64,000 bases of DNA from Gilliamella sp. ESL0441 (GCF_019469185.1 NZ_CP048264.1:744001-808000), one strand, 5' to 3'. Positions 1-9,812 are shown, counted from the stretch's first letter. Translations and numbers: made by a program. The notes: a model not told the origin generated them from the sequence alone.

Positions 1-195
1 AATTGATAAATGTTACTATAAAATCCCTATGGTAAATCAATTTTTTCTGACAAAAAAACAAAGATTTTTGGGGGTTTGGGATGCTGATAAGTATTTTATT
101 TTTTGTTTTTTAGGTATAAAAATAAAAATAAAAAAACAAAATTTTTAATCTTTTATTCTGGTTAATACTTTGCGTATCATAAGAAAATAATAAAG

Positions 196-243
196 TTAAC
201 GAGTAAAAACTTATTTATAGTATAATGTACTATAATTTTATTA
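196..243 (+). promoter_or_regulatory. Candidate promoter for the tandem msbA-like genes
   Basis: Two TATAAT hexamers (221-226 and 231-236) lie directly before the first msbA-like gene. A TTAACG at 196-201 is a poor -35 match with a 19-base spacer to the first hexamer. The leader would be very short, and no Shine-Dalgarno sequence is visible before either possible ATG (244 or 259). The rest of 1-195 is A+T-rich with T and A runs and holds no convincing gene. Confidence 0.35.
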
Positions 244-1995
244 ATGAAATACTTTGTTATGTCTAAAAATTTAAATTCAATCACTACATTGAAGAAATTA
301 TGGCCATTTATTAAACCGTTCAAAAAAGCATTAATTGTTGCCGTATTTGGACTTTTATTAAATGCAGCTACTGATGCAACTTTAATATCTTTGACTAAGC
401 CAATACTTGATCATGGTTTAATGGACAAAAATTACTCGCTTCTAATTACAATTGCTATAGCTATTATAGGTTTAATTCTATTGAGAGGATTATCCAATTA
501 TGTATCAACTTATTGTCTTTCCTGGCTATCAGGAAAAGTAGTTACTAAATTTAGACAAATGATTTTTAATCATCTGATTAAGAGTCCAATAAGTTTTCAT
601 GATAGGCAATCGGTGGGCGATCTTGTCTCAGTTATTACATTTAACACCCAAATGTTATCTAAAGCCTCATCAGATGCACTAATTATTCTTATTCGTGAAA
701 TAACTTATGCTATAGGATTATGTATAGTTATGATATATGGGAGCTGGAAATTAGCTTCGGTTCTTATAATTTTAGTTCCTCTAATTATTTTTGTAGCCCA
801 GTTTATCGCTAAAAAATTTAGGAAAACAATTGCGTCAATGCAACAGGGTATGGGACAAATTACTACAGCAAGTGACGAAATGTTGAAAGGGCATAAAGAA
901 ATTTTAATTTTCAATGCTAAAGACTATGAAAAAAGTAATTTTGCTAACATTACAAATCTTGTTCGACTAGGAATGTTAAAAATTGAGCTCGTTTCGAGAT
1001 TATCAACTCCTATTATCCAGTTAATAGCCACATTGGGGTTAGGTTTTATTCTTTATTTAGTCGCTAGCCAGAATTTAGATATTACGCCAGGTTCTTTTAC
1101 TGTCGTTTTTTCTGCGATGGTCGCAGTTATGCGGCCATTGCGAGAATTGACAAGTTTGCATGTAGAACTTCAAAAAGGGGCTATTGCATGTGAATCTTTA
1201 TTTTCTCTTTTGGATTCACCTCTTGAAAGTGATTATGGCACTATAGTAGCTGACAGAGTTAAAGGTGATATTGAGTTCAAAAATGTTAAGTTTACATATC
1301 CAACACGCAATATCCCTGCGCTTAATGATATCTCTTTAAATATAAAAGCAGGTCAAACAATTGCATTAGTCGGGCGTTCAGGCGCTGGTAAATCTACAAT
1401 TGCAAGCTTAATTCCACGATTTTATGATGTATCACAAGGTGAGATTCTTATCGATTCGGTAAATATTAAAGAATATACTTTGAAGTCTTTACGCCACCAA
1501 ATTGGTTATGTTTCTCAACGAGTACATTTGTTTAATGGAACGATTGCAGAAAATATTAGCTATGGAGAAAAAGATAAGTATACTCGAGAAGATATTATTC
1601 AAGCAGCAAAATTAGCAAATGCAATGGAGTTTATCGATAAACTGGAATTAGGTATAGATACAGAAATTGGTGATAATGGTGTTCTTTTATCTGGGGGGCA
1701 ACGACAACGAATTGCTATTGCTCGAGTTCTTTTACGAAACAATCCTATATTAATTCTTGATGAAGCAACTTCAGCTTTAGATAATGAATCAGAAAAGTTA
1801 GTTCAAGATGCGATTGAAACTCTTCAGAAAAATCGTACTTCAATTATAATTGCACATCGTTTATCAACGATTGAAAAAGCTGATAGAATTTTAGTAATTG
1901 ATGATGGAAAGGTTGTTGAAGATGGAAATCATTTCTCATTAGTGAATTTAAACGGTATTTATGCTCAAATGTATAAAATTCAATTTAATTCTTAA
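244..1995 (+). CDS. msbA: MsbA-type lipid A export ABC transporter, copy 1
   Basis: Half-size ABC exporter (583 aa, the usual MsbA length) of the inner membrane, expected to flip lipid A-core to the periplasmic leaflet at the cost of ATP. The N-terminal half (about residues 20-330) carries the membrane segments of a type-1 exporter. The nucleotide-binding domain has Walker A GRSGAGKS at 377-384, the signature LSGGQ at about 482-486, Walker B ending LILDEATSALD, and the switch His in AHRLST. All catalytic residues are present. An ATG five codons in (259) would give the more usual start MSKNLNS. A second, clearly paralogous msbA follows 23 bases later in the same direction, so the two are probably cotranscribed. 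lpxK, the usual partner in E. coli, is not next to it. Lipid A export is inferred from family similarity. Confidence 0.85.
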   Translation: MKYFVMSKNLNSITTLKKLWPFIKPFKKALIVAVFGLLLNAATDATLISLTKPILDHGLMDKNYSLLITIAIAIIGLILLRGLSNYVSTYCLSWLSGKVVTKFRQMIFNHLIKSPISFHDRQSVGDLVSVITFNTQMLSKASSDALIILIREITYAIGLCIVMIYGSWKLASVLIILVPLIIFVAQFIAKKFRKTIASMQQGMGQITTASDEMLKGHKEILIFNAKDYEKSNFANITNLVRLGMLKIELVSRLSTPIIQLIATLGLGFILYLVASQNLDITPGSFTVVFSAMVAVMRPLRELTSLHVELQKGAIACESLFSLLDSPLESDYGTIVADRVKGDIEFKNVKFTYPTRNIPALNDISLNIKAGQTIALVGRSGAGKSTIASLIPRFYDVSQGEILIDSVNIKEYTLKSLRHQIGYVSQRVHLFNGTIAENISYGEKDKYTREDIIQAAKLANAMEFIDKLELGIDTEIGDNGVLLSGGQRQRIAIARVLLRNNPILILDEATSALDNESEKLVQDAIETLQKNRTSIIIAHRLSTIEKADRILVIDDGKVVEDGNHFSLVNLNGIYAQMYKIQFNS

Positions 1996-2018
1996 AAAAA
2001 TAAAAGATAGTAAAGTAT

Positions 2019-3803
2019 ATGACCAAAAAAAATAAAGTTGAACAAATAAATCATATCGATAAAGATTCATCTACATGGCGAACATTTATCAAACTATGGC
2101 CATTTATTGCAGAGCATAAGTTTATATTATTTCTATCAGTTATCTTACTTATTGCTAGCGCGTTTGCTGATACTTCACTAATTGCAATATTAAGCCCATT
2201 ACTTGATCGTGGTTTTTCTATGAATGATCAAGAATTTTTACTTATAGCTCCTATTTATATTTTTGGTTTAGTTTTTTTGCGTGGTATTGCTAATTATGGT
2301 TATTCCATTTTTTTATCATTAATATCCGGCAAAATTGTGATGAAATTCAGGCAAAAGCTATTTAGCTATTTTGTGGATGCACCGGTTAGTTATTTTGATC
2401 AAAACTCAACTGGACGACTATTATCACGTATCACCTATGATACTGATCAAGTGGCGGCCTCGTCATCAGATGCATTAATTACAATTATTAGAGAATCAGC
2501 TTTTATATGCGGGCTATTTTATACAATGTTTTATAACAGTTGGCAGTTATCATTGTCTTTGATAATTATAACTCCACTGGTGATAGGGCTTATTACCTTT
2601 ATATCAGTTAAATTTCGCAAACTTGCGAAAAATATGCAAAACTCAATGGGTAATGTCACAATGTCTGTTGAACAAATGCTAAAAGGTCATCGAGAAATTA
2701 TTGTGTTTGGTGCACAAGAAGAGGAATCAAAAAACTTCGAAAAAGTGAATAATAAATTTAGAAGAGATGGAATGAGATTAACTTCTATCTCTGCATTATC
2801 TACCCCAATTGTTCAATTGGTTATTTCTTTTGCAATTGCTTTTGTTCTTGTAACTGCGAGTGATCCTAATTTAAATATAACTCCAGGTGAGTTTACGGTT
2901 GTATTTTCCTCCTTGATTGCACTAATGCAACCAATTAAAAATCTAACAAGTGTAAATGCAGGATTTCAGAAAGGAATGGCTGCTTGTCAAACATTATTTG
3001 CTATTTTAGAACAGCCTGTAGAAAATGACAAAGGCTCTATCAATATAGACAGAGTTAAAGGTGAAATCATTTTTAATAATGTATCTTTTGGTTATGAAAC
3101 TAGACAGGACTTGGCTTTACATAATATCAGTTTTACCATACCTGCTGGCAATACTGTTGCGTTAGTTGGTCGTTCTGGTTCTGGTAAAACAACTATTGCG
3201 AGTTTACTAACCCGATTTTATGATATTTCACAGGGGGAAATTTTAATTGATGGTTATAATATACAAGATTTAACATTATATTGTTTGCGTAATCAGATTG
3301 GATTGGTTTCCCAACATGTTCATTTGTTTAATGATACAATTGCAAATAATATCGCTTATGGCAGAATTGGAGAATATACCCAAGAAGAAATTGAAGAGGC
3401 GGCAAAGAAAGCTTATGCTTATGATTTTATCATGGAATTTCAAGATGGGTTTGAAACTAAAGTCGGAGAAAGTGGCATATTATTATCGGGAGGGCAAAGG
3501 CAAAGAATCTCAATAGCTAGAGCACTTTTAAGGAATAGCCCTATATTAATTTTGGATGAAGCAACATCAGCATTAGACACAGAATCAGAACAAGTTATAC
3601 AAAAAGCGTTAGATGTTTTACAAAACGGAAGGACAGCTATAGTTATTGCGCATAGACTATCAACTATTGAAAATGCTGATATTATTTTAGTAATTGATGA
3701 TGGTCATATTGTAGAACAAGGAAACCATAATGAGTTGATCAATAAAAATGGTATTTATAAAAATTTGTACGATTTAAAAAATAAATCTGAATTCATAAAT
3801 TAA
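2019..3803 (+). CDS. msbA: MsbA-type lipid A export ABC transporter, copy 2
   Basis: Second MsbA-type exporter (594 aa), roughly half identical by eye to the copy just upstream, including shared membrane-domain phrases such as TPGxFTVVFS. Walker A is GRSGSGKT at 384-391, the signature LSGGQ is at 489-493, and the Walker B and AHRLST motifs are intact, so both copies should hydrolyse ATP. It could act as its own homodimer, form a heterodimer with copy 1, or serve a different lipid-linked substrate. The glycosyltransferase genes next door favour a lipo-oligosaccharide role. Its TAA stop overlaps the stop codon of the convergent GT2 gene by two bases. No Shine-Dalgarno of good quality is seen; the region before the ATG reads as a short A-rich spacer. 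Confidence 0.85.
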   Translation: MTKKNKVEQINHIDKDSSTWRTFIKLWPFIAEHKFILFLSVILLIASAFADTSLIAILSPLLDRGFSMNDQEFLLIAPIYIFGLVFLRGIANYGYSIFLSLISGKIVMKFRQKLFSYFVDAPVSYFDQNSTGRLLSRITYDTDQVAASSSDALITIIRESAFICGLFYTMFYNSWQLSLSLIIITPLVIGLITFISVKFRKLAKNMQNSMGNVTMSVEQMLKGHREIIVFGAQEEESKNFEKVNNKFRRDGMRLTSISALSTPIVQLVISFAIAFVLVTASDPNLNITPGEFTVVFSSLIALMQPIKNLTSVNAGFQKGMAACQTLFAILEQPVENDKGSINIDRVKGEIIFNNVSFGYETRQDLALHNISFTIPAGNTVALVGRSGSGKTTIASLLTRFYDISQGEILIDGYNIQDLTLYCLRNQIGLVSQHVHLFNDTIANNIAYGRIGEYTQEEIEEAAKKAYAYDFIMEFQDGFETKVGESGILLSGGQRQRISIARALLRNSPILILDEATSALDTESEQVIQKALDVLQNGRTAIVIAHRLSTIENADIILVIDDGHIVEQGNHNELINKNGIYKNLYDLKNKSEFIN

Positions 3804-4873
3804 TATTGCTTCAATGTCGAATAATAAAAGTGTTCATTATCAATACTAGTATATGGATGTTTTTTAGATATGGCATATTTTAACAATATCAAATTTGTAC
3901 TTATTGAACATTTATTCTTTTTAGAAAATTTGAATGCATAGCAAATATTTTGGATTATCTTTCTTTTATTTTTTCTATGCATTCTAATAGCAATTTTTAA
4001 TAAACCTAACTCTTTTTTTATATTCTCTCTTTCTCGTAATGAGTAATCATAACTAGAATTTAGTAACAATTCTAAGTAAGTTACATTCATCCGAAAAAAA
4101 TAGTTGTTTTTAGCGTCTAATGAAATCGGTAGTTTTCTCATAGTATCAAAACAATCAACTAGGACTTTTTTTAGGATACAAGTATTATTGTAATCTACGT
4201 ATTGATTAGATAACGAACAAAGACGGTTTCTGTGCATATAGGCTAAATTACTCATAAAGTAACATGAAATTTTGGCATTTTTGAGAATGGTTAAAGAAAC
4301 TTTGTGATCCTCATGTATTCTTCCGGTAAATTTTTCTTTAAATAAAGATCGTTTAAAAATATATTGCCATGTTACACCAGAGTAATTTTCATTTTCTAAT
4401 AAAAAATTTAGTAAGCTTATACCGCAATCAAAGTATTTTTTGGGGCTTTCAATAAGCGATTGGGTTGTCAGTGATGGTAAATATTTTTCATCTTTGAAAG
4501 ATGTGTAGTTGAAATAAAAAACGTCTAACGTTGGTGAACTGTTCAGACATGTTGCAAATTCATTAATTAAGTTAATATTCACAATATCATCAGAATCCAC
4601 AAACATAACATATTCTTTAGAAGCAGCTTCTATACCTTTGTTTCGAGCTACACTAACGCCCAAATTTGGTTGAGATATTATTCTAATTTGCTCATACACT
4701 GCTGCGTATTTAAGAAGTATTGCTTCAGTTTGATCTGTTGAACCATCATTTACACAAATTATTTCCTCTGGTAAAAAAGTTTGATTAACTAATGAATCTA
4801 AACAATTAGCAATATATAATTCAACATTGTAGCAGGGAATAATAACAGTTAAATTTGCTTTTTTTACAATCAT
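3800..4873 (-). CDS. Family 2 glycosyltransferase (GT-A fold)
   Basis: GT2 glycosyltransferase of about 357 aa. The N-terminus has the hallmark VIIPCYN followed by VNDGSTD, then NxGVSVARNxGIE, and the metal-binding DSDD motif near residue 95. Such enzymes add a sugar from a nucleotide donor; here the acceptor is probably the growing lipo-oligosaccharide core. There is no membrane segment, so it is likely cytosolic or peripheral. The frame opens with TTG at 4879 and has ATG at 4873; an AAGGGA lies upstream, spaced 4 bases from TTG and 10 from ATG, so ATG is chosen here. It is last in a leftward block behind a GT8 gene, 16 bases away. Donor and acceptor cannot be read from sequence. Confidence 0.85.
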   Translation of the reverse strand: MIVKKANLTVIIPCYNVELYIANCLDSLVNQTFLPEEIICVNDGSTDQTEAILLKYAAVYEQIRIISQPNLGVSVARNKGIEAASKEYVMFVDSDDIVNINLINEFATCLNSSPTLDVFYFNYTSFKDEKYLPSLTTQSLIESPKKYFDCGISLLNFLLENENYSGVTWQYIFKRSLFKEKFTGRIHEDHKVSLTILKNAKISCYFMSNLAYMHRNRLCSLSNQYVDYNNTCILKKVLVDCFDTMRKLPISLDAKNNYFFRMNVTYLELLLNSSYDYSLRERENIKKELGLLKIAIRMHRKNKRKIIQNICYAFKFSKKNKCSISTNLILLKYAISKKHPYTSIDNEHFYYSTLKQY

Positions 4874-4889
4874 TGCCAAATTATCCCTT

Positions 4890-5867
4890 TTATTTTTTCT
4901 TATAGAATTTATAAAACAAATACATGATATAATAATAAAAAGCTGATGTATACTTACGTTGATGGGTTAAATATTTCGAATAATTTCTAAGTGAGGAACT
5001 ATTTCCACTTAAAGGCAAATCAACATCTTTCCATGGCGATTGCAGTAAATAATGTGTGAAAAGATCCGATTGGTAAACTTTATACCAAGGTTTATTTTGT
5101 GAAATATAATGCAATATTACTGTATAAGGTCTTATATTTTTTTCTTGGTGTGCATCAATCGAAATCTTTATTTTAGTATTAAATTTTATTGGTAATAATA
5201 AAGTTTTATTTTCCAATAAAATATTTAAAACATCTTGATCTGCAAATTTGTAAATATTTCCATCATTAATCAATTTTAACGCTTTTTCAGTAATGCCTGC
5301 TTCACACCAAGATTTAGTATTAATTAATAATACACCGGCATTAAAGTACTTGGTTGAATCCAAACTATACATTTTACTAATTAATTCTTGCATATCTTTA
5401 GTATCACTTATTACACCTGCGATATAATTATCAATATTATAATCAGCAAGTTGCACTAAAGATTGCAAACAAATGGTATCACTATCAAGATAAATTACTC
5501 TGTCTGTAACTGAACATAGCAATTCAGGTATAATAAAACGAAGACATGTCGAAGCCGTAGCAATATGAAGTACTAAAGTTTTAGGATTTATAACAAAATT
5601 ATTGTTTATCCTATAGATAGTTATTGTAATTCTATCCCCTGCTAGCTGTTTAAATTTTTCAATATTTGATTCTGAAACTTGATCTATGAATAAGTGAAAA
5701 TGTAAATTAACATCTAATGTATTATTTATCACTGAAGTAATAGTTATACCTGCAGGCAAAGCATAATTGTTATCAAAACCTAAAGCAATATGTAAAGTAG
5801 AATAATTTGAATTAGAGGCATTTATAATAGTTTCTGTTGAAGCAATAAAGCTTTGTGAATTATACAT
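4890..5867 (-). CDS. GT8 glycosyltransferase, LPS core WaaJ/WaaO-like
   Basis: 325 aa GT8 enzyme resembling RfaI/RfaJ (WaaO/WaaJ) hexosyltransferases of the LPS outer core. It shows the donor-site start LHIALGFDNNYALPAG, the metal-binding DSD within RVIYLDSDT, the YFNAGVLLIN segment, FADQDVLN, and the HYISQNKPW motif that closes the active site. The basic, aromatic C-terminal tail matches the small GT8 C-terminal domain and may lie on the membrane. It is a close paralogue of the genes at 8832 and 9827, sharing the NPxTLVLHxxxASTCLRF stretch with the former. Retaining transfer of glucose or galactose from the UDP-sugar is the family chemistry; the exact sugar is unknown. No clear ribosome-binding site is seen. 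Confidence 0.85.
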   Translation of the reverse strand: MYNSQSFIASTETIINASNSNYSTLHIALGFDNNYALPAGITITSVINNTLDVNLHFHLFIDQVSESNIEKFKQLAGDRITITIYRINNNFVINPKTLVLHIATASTCLRFIIPELLCSVTDRVIYLDSDTICLQSLVQLADYNIDNYIAGVISDTKDMQELISKMYSLDSTKYFNAGVLLINTKSWCEAGITEKALKLINDGNIYKFADQDVLNILLENKTLLLPIKFNTKIKISIDAHQEKNIRPYTVILHYISQNKPWYKVYQSDLFTHYLLQSPWKDVDLPLSGNSSSLRNYSKYLTHQRKYTSAFYYYIMYLFYKFYKKK

Positions 5868-5949
5868 ATCTATAAATTATTAATCATGATTTAGGGGTAT
5901 TATATACTAAAATAAATATCTAAAAAACATGATTGAAACCAATAAATAC

Positions 5950-6885
5950 CTAGTAAAACAAATTTTTTTCTTTAAAGAAACAATCAAGAAATGAACCAGT
6001 AAGCTTATCTTCATAACGGTATGTTAATTTATGTATAGAAGATTTGTTTTTTATTTCATTTAATTTTTCTATGCAAAATTCTTCATTAAAACATAATTGC
6101 ATCTGATGAGTAGGTTCTTCAATCAAATTAATGGAGGTATTCCATTCATCTGCTAAATATTTGTACTCGTTGATAAAATAGCTGAAAATAAAATATATTA
6201 GAAAATAATCAATAATTTCATCTTCATTTTTCCAATACTCAAAAAGTGCATTTCTAACACTACACATCAAATTATTGTTGGGTTGGGAATGCATAAACCA
6301 ACTGGCAAAAGTCAAATAAGAGTGGCAATCAAACCAAGAACTTTCTTTAGTAATACGAAAGGCAAAAAAGTTAGACTGCAGAATTTTTGGGGAAATTTTT
6401 TGAGTTAATAAAACAGTAGCATCAATCCAAGTGCCTCCATATTTAGATAATAAGCAAACTCTAATAATATCTGATAAATGTACAGACGAAATAGTACCTT
6501 TTTTATATTTTTCAATTATATAATCAGGTAATTCAATATAATCACTAAAATTTTTTTCTGTTAACCTAATAATTTTTCGGTTATCCGCATACTTTTCTAC
6601 ACTCTCAAAACATAGTTTTACAATGTTTGGCGCGTTTGTTATTCCTTGAAACCAAATTTGCCAAATAGGCAAATGCTCAGCAGGTATATGAGTTGATTCA
6701 TTATTGGTCTGAACAGTGTGGTCACAGTATTTCTCAATATAATCATAAAATCCTTTTTGTCTACGATAAGGAAGATCAAACACATCATTTTTTAGGTAAT
6801 TTTTGACTTTCTTTCTAACAGGAGATAGAAAAATAGGGAAAGTTATGATTTTTATTAGTTCTTTTGTAACTTTATATGATAGCAT
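5950..6885 (-). CDS. Capsule/GT32-type glycosyltransferase
   Basis: 311 aa protein resembling the capsular-polysaccharide-synthesis/GT32 group of DXD sugar transferases. It has IWxxWFQG near residue 75, then a conserved block running from HLSDIIRVCLLSKYGGTWIDA, in which the aspartates after the RxxLLxxYGGxW element bind the nucleotide sugar. The first 30 residues are basic and hydrophobic, consistent with membrane association. It heads the leftward block that continues into the GT8 and GT2 genes (82 bases to the next gene). The start is ATG at 6885, without a recognisable Shine-Dalgarno. It could add a phosphosugar or branch sugar to the surface glycan; substrate not predictable. Confidence 0.75.
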   Translation of the reverse strand: MLSYKVTKELIKIITFPIFLSPVRKKVKNYLKNDVFDLPYRRQKGFYDYIEKYCDHTVQTNNESTHIPAEHLPIWQIWFQGITNAPNIVKLCFESVEKYADNRKIIRLTEKNFSDYIELPDYIIEKYKKGTISSVHLSDIIRVCLLSKYGGTWIDATVLLTQKISPKILQSNFFAFRITKESSWFDCHSYLTFASWFMHSQPNNNLMCSVRNALFEYWKNEDEIIDYFLIYFIFSYFINEYKYLADEWNTSINLIEEPTHQMQLCFNEEFCIEKLNEIKNKSSIHKLTYRYEDKLTGSFLDCFFKEKNLFY

Positions 6886-7711
6886 GGTATTAAATATTGC
6901 ATTTTCATTCTAAAATAGTAGCACAATGTAAAAATTCTTTCTATAAATTATCAATTTATTTTTATTGATAATCTAGATTATTTAAAAATAAAATTTATCA
7001 TTTATTGCATTAGCTTTGATAAAAACAATGCAATTCCTGCTTAAGCACAAATAATATTTTAGATAAAAAATAGATTTTCATATTAAGATATTTAGTTGCG
7101 GTATATTGAGTTCATTTCTATTGCAGTATTGCTTTTTTTAATTCAACAAACCTCTCTACTAAGGGCAATGGCATTCTTTATGTAGGTTATTCAAGATATA
7201 AATAATACTAATATAGATGAATTAATATCGTTCGAATAGTAATTGATGATAAATTAATGCAAGAGGGAATCAAGCAATTATATAAATTGATATGTAACTA
7301 AGTTACTTTAAATCGTTTATTGTTATATACATACGTTTATAAAGTAAATGAAAAAATATTTAACGGTTTTTCAGGTTGGGACGTTTGAAATATATTATTT
7401 AAAATAAATTATTATTACTAATAAAATATCATATTAAAAAATCATTTTACTATTTATTATACAAAAAAAGAGACTAAACACTTTAACGCAGTGTCATTAT
7501 ATTATCTTACAGGTCATAAAACATCGTATTTGACATTCAATAAACATTTATTTCATAGTTATTATGATCTATTACTTCGTATGATTAACGATTGACTGTT
7601 AGCATATAAAGCTTTCATAACTAAGTAATTATGTTAAATATTGCTTAAAAAAAACTATACTTCTTCTGTCTGATTTTACTAATAATATTTGATCAAAAGA
7701 AAATAGTCTGA
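6886..7711. other. Long A+T-rich gap inside the glycosyltransferase island
   Basis: 826 bases without a supportable gene. The sequence is very A+T-rich and stop codons break every frame into short pieces. No hairpin followed by a T run, no transposase fragment and no readable remnant of a glycosyltransferase motif was found. It must hold the promoter of the leftward gene at 6885 and any terminator of the leftward GT8 gene ending at 7712, but neither could be pinned down. Confidence 0.5.
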
Positions 7712-8662
7712 CTATTTTTTTACTAGTTTTAATTTAATATAAGTTAGAAAATACTTTAGACTTTGGAAAAATTGCTTATTTCTAAAGAGAGATTTTGCAT
7801 AAATACGGTAATCATTAACCCGCATTTTATATTTATAACTCTTAAGAGGGGTGCTTGCCCATGGGGTAAAGTGTTTATAAAAATTATAAATGTCCTGCGC
7901 AAGTCCAGTGTGTTCTTGATACCACATCTTCCTTGCTCCAGTGAAATGAATGATGTATGGTAAAGATTCTTTATTGTAGAAAAATGTCTCTTTTTGATTA
8001 TCATTCATCCAAGTAAATAAATAATTCCATTTTGGATCTATCCATAAAACTTGATTTTGTAACACTAGATTTAATGCATCTTGATCAGGATAAATCAAAT
8101 TTCTATTTTCCGAAGATAATAATATTCTATTAGCTTTGTTTTCAGTATCTGTTTTTAACCAATTAGAAACATTAATATATAAGAAACCTGAATTGAAATA
8201 GCTTTGGGAAGTAAGACTAAGCCTTTTTTGATTTTTTAACATATTTTCTTTATTCAAAGAATCTGGAGTAACGGCACAAACGACTGAATCTATATTGATA
8301 TTTAAAATTTTAGAAATATCAGAAAAGCATAAAGTATCAGCATCTAAATAGATGAACTTATCTACAATTCCTTGTAATAACCTAGGTACTGATAGTCGAA
8401 TATACATTGAACGATTAATATGTGTAATTTTTTTATTTAAGGAATCGGAATATTTTACTAATTCATTTTTAGAAATATTGTAAATAGTTATCTGTTGACT
8501 TAAAGATTGTAGTTTTTGTTGTTCTTCCGTTGAAACATCATATAAAAAAACATGAAAATGAATACTATTATATATATTATTAAGTATGACCGATGTGATT
8601 GAAACGGCGACATGCTCTAAATAATTTGAATCTGTACAATATGCGATATTAATATTATTCAT
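7712..8662 (-). CDS. GT8 glycosyltransferase, divergent member
   Basis: 316 aa GT8 enzyme. The fold markers are present: NINIAYCTDSNY at the N-terminus, DAD within KFIYLDADT, YFNSGFLYINVSNW, and YPDQDALN. It differs from the other three GT8 proteins of the island: it lacks their 15-20 residue N-terminal lead, and its closing motif reads HFTGARKMW where the others have HYxxxNKPW. This suggests a different acceptor or donor. It is transcribed alone to the left, divergent from the pair at 8832/9827, so the 169 bases between them must contain promoters for both directions. Role: probable outer-core or lipo-oligosaccharide sugar transfer, inferred from the family and the neighbours. Confidence 0.83.
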   Translation of the reverse strand: MNNINIAYCTDSNYLEHVAVSITSVILNNIYNSIHFHVFLYDVSTEEQQKLQSLSQQITIYNISKNELVKYSDSLNKKITHINRSMYIRLSVPRLLQGIVDKFIYLDADTLCFSDISKILNINIDSVVCAVTPDSLNKENMLKNQKRLSLTSQSYFNSGFLYINVSNWLKTDTENKANRILLSSENRNLIYPDQDALNLVLQNQVLWIDPKWNYLFTWMNDNQKETFFYNKESLPYIIHFTGARKMWYQEHTGLAQDIYNFYKHFTPWASTPLKSYKYKMRVNDYRIYAKSLFRNKQFFQSLKYFLTYIKLKLVKK

Positions 8663-8770
8663 TTATAATATTTAACCCTTACAAAACATTAATTTAATAT
8701 TAATGTCATTACTTATAGTATAAGTCAATATAAAATTGATATTTACTTTAAGGTTTAATTTAAGATGTGT

Positions 8771-8823
8771 TACAATGCGACATTTTCAAATTATCGAATA
8801 AAATTGGGTATATGGTGAAGGGA
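8771..8823 (+). promoter_or_regulatory. Extended -10 promoter and ribosome-binding site for the GT8 pair
   Basis: TGTTACAAT (8768-8776) is an extended -10 element: TG, one base, then TACAAT. No good -35 lies 17 bases upstream, as is usual for extended -10 promoters. An AAGGGA at about 8818-8823 is spaced 8 bases from the ATG at 8832 and decides that start. Confidence 0.45.
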
Positions 8824-8831
8824 ATTAGTAT

Positions 8832-9812
8832 ATGATGAAGGAAAATTATTTTATCAGTAAAATTACGACATTATTCAATAATGAAGTAGCATCCTTCAAA
8901 ACCATACATATAGCTTTTTGTTTTGATGACAATTATGCGATGCCTGCTGGGATTGCTATATCCTCAATTATATTAAATAATTCAGATAAAAACCTAGTTT
9001 TTCATTTGTTCGCCAATAAAGTCTCCGATAAAAAAATTTCGAGATTTCATCAATTTAATCAACAGAATGTCACTCTAATATGCTACGAAGTAAGTGATGA
9101 ATTTTCGGTTAATCCTGATACTCTAGTTTTACATGTGTCTGCCTCTACCTGTTTACGCTTTGTCGTCCCTCAGATATTAAATAAAGTGACTTCTCGAGTT
9201 TTATATTTAGATTGTGATGTACTTTGTAAAAATAATCTTAATGAATTAATTAATACTGATTTAAGTGACAAGTACGCAGCAGTAGTACCGGATGTTGATA
9301 AGACACAAGAAAAACAATGCTTAGCATGTGATATTCCTTATGGTGAATATTTTAATGCTGGTATGATTTATATTAATACCGATATGTGGGTAAATGACAA
9401 CCTAACAGAAAAAGCATTTGAAATGATTAATAGTGGAAAAGTATACAAGTTTGCCGATCAAGATGTATTAAATATTTTAATGAAAGGGAAAACGGTATTT
9501 TTACCTAAACGTTTTAATGTGTTAACTTCTTTGACTGTTGGTGGAAAAGAAGATAGTCTTATTGATGATGCGGCGGTTATTATTCACTATGTAACAGGTA
9601 ATAAACCTTGGTATCAACTCTATTTAACACCTCTCTATGAATATTATATTTCATCGTCTCCTTGGGCAAAGGATAAACTATTACTTGCTAATGAGAATGC
9701 GCCATCAACAACTAGACGATATGCAAAATTATTGGCTAATCAGCATAGATATTTTTCAGCATTAAAGTATTACTTTTTATACTTAAAACATAAAGTTTTT
9801 AAAAGACGATAA
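8832..9812 (+). CDS. GT8 glycosyltransferase, LPS core WaaJ/WaaO-like
   Basis: 326 aa GT8 enzyme. It contains IHIAFCFDDNYAMPAG, the metal-binding motif as DCD in VLYLDCDVLC (a Cys in the middle position, which the DxD motif tolerates), YFNAGMIYINTDMW, FADQDVLN, and HYVTGNKPW. The C-terminus is basic and aromatic as in WaaJ-type enzymes. It is first of a two-gene rightward operon; the next GT8 gene follows after 14 bases, with its AAGGA overlapping this stop codon region. Two adjacent ATG codons (8832, 8835) could start; the AAGGGA upstream fits the first. Probably transfers a hexose to the core oligosaccharide in the cytosol before MsbA flips the lipid. Confidence 0.86.
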   Translation: MMKENYFISKITTLFNNEVASFKTIHIAFCFDDNYAMPAGIAISSIILNNSDKNLVFHLFANKVSDKKISRFHQFNQQNVTLICYEVSDEFSVNPDTLVLHVSASTCLRFVVPQILNKVTSRVLYLDCDVLCKNNLNELINTDLSDKYAAVVPDVDKTQEKQCLACDIPYGEYFNAGMIYINTDMWVNDNLTEKAFEMINSGKVYKFADQDVLNILMKGKTVFLPKRFNVLTSLTVGGKEDSLIDDAAVIIHYVTGNKPWYQLYLTPLYEYYISSSPWAKDKLLLANENAPSTTRRYAKLLANQHRYFSALKYYFLYLKHKVFKRR

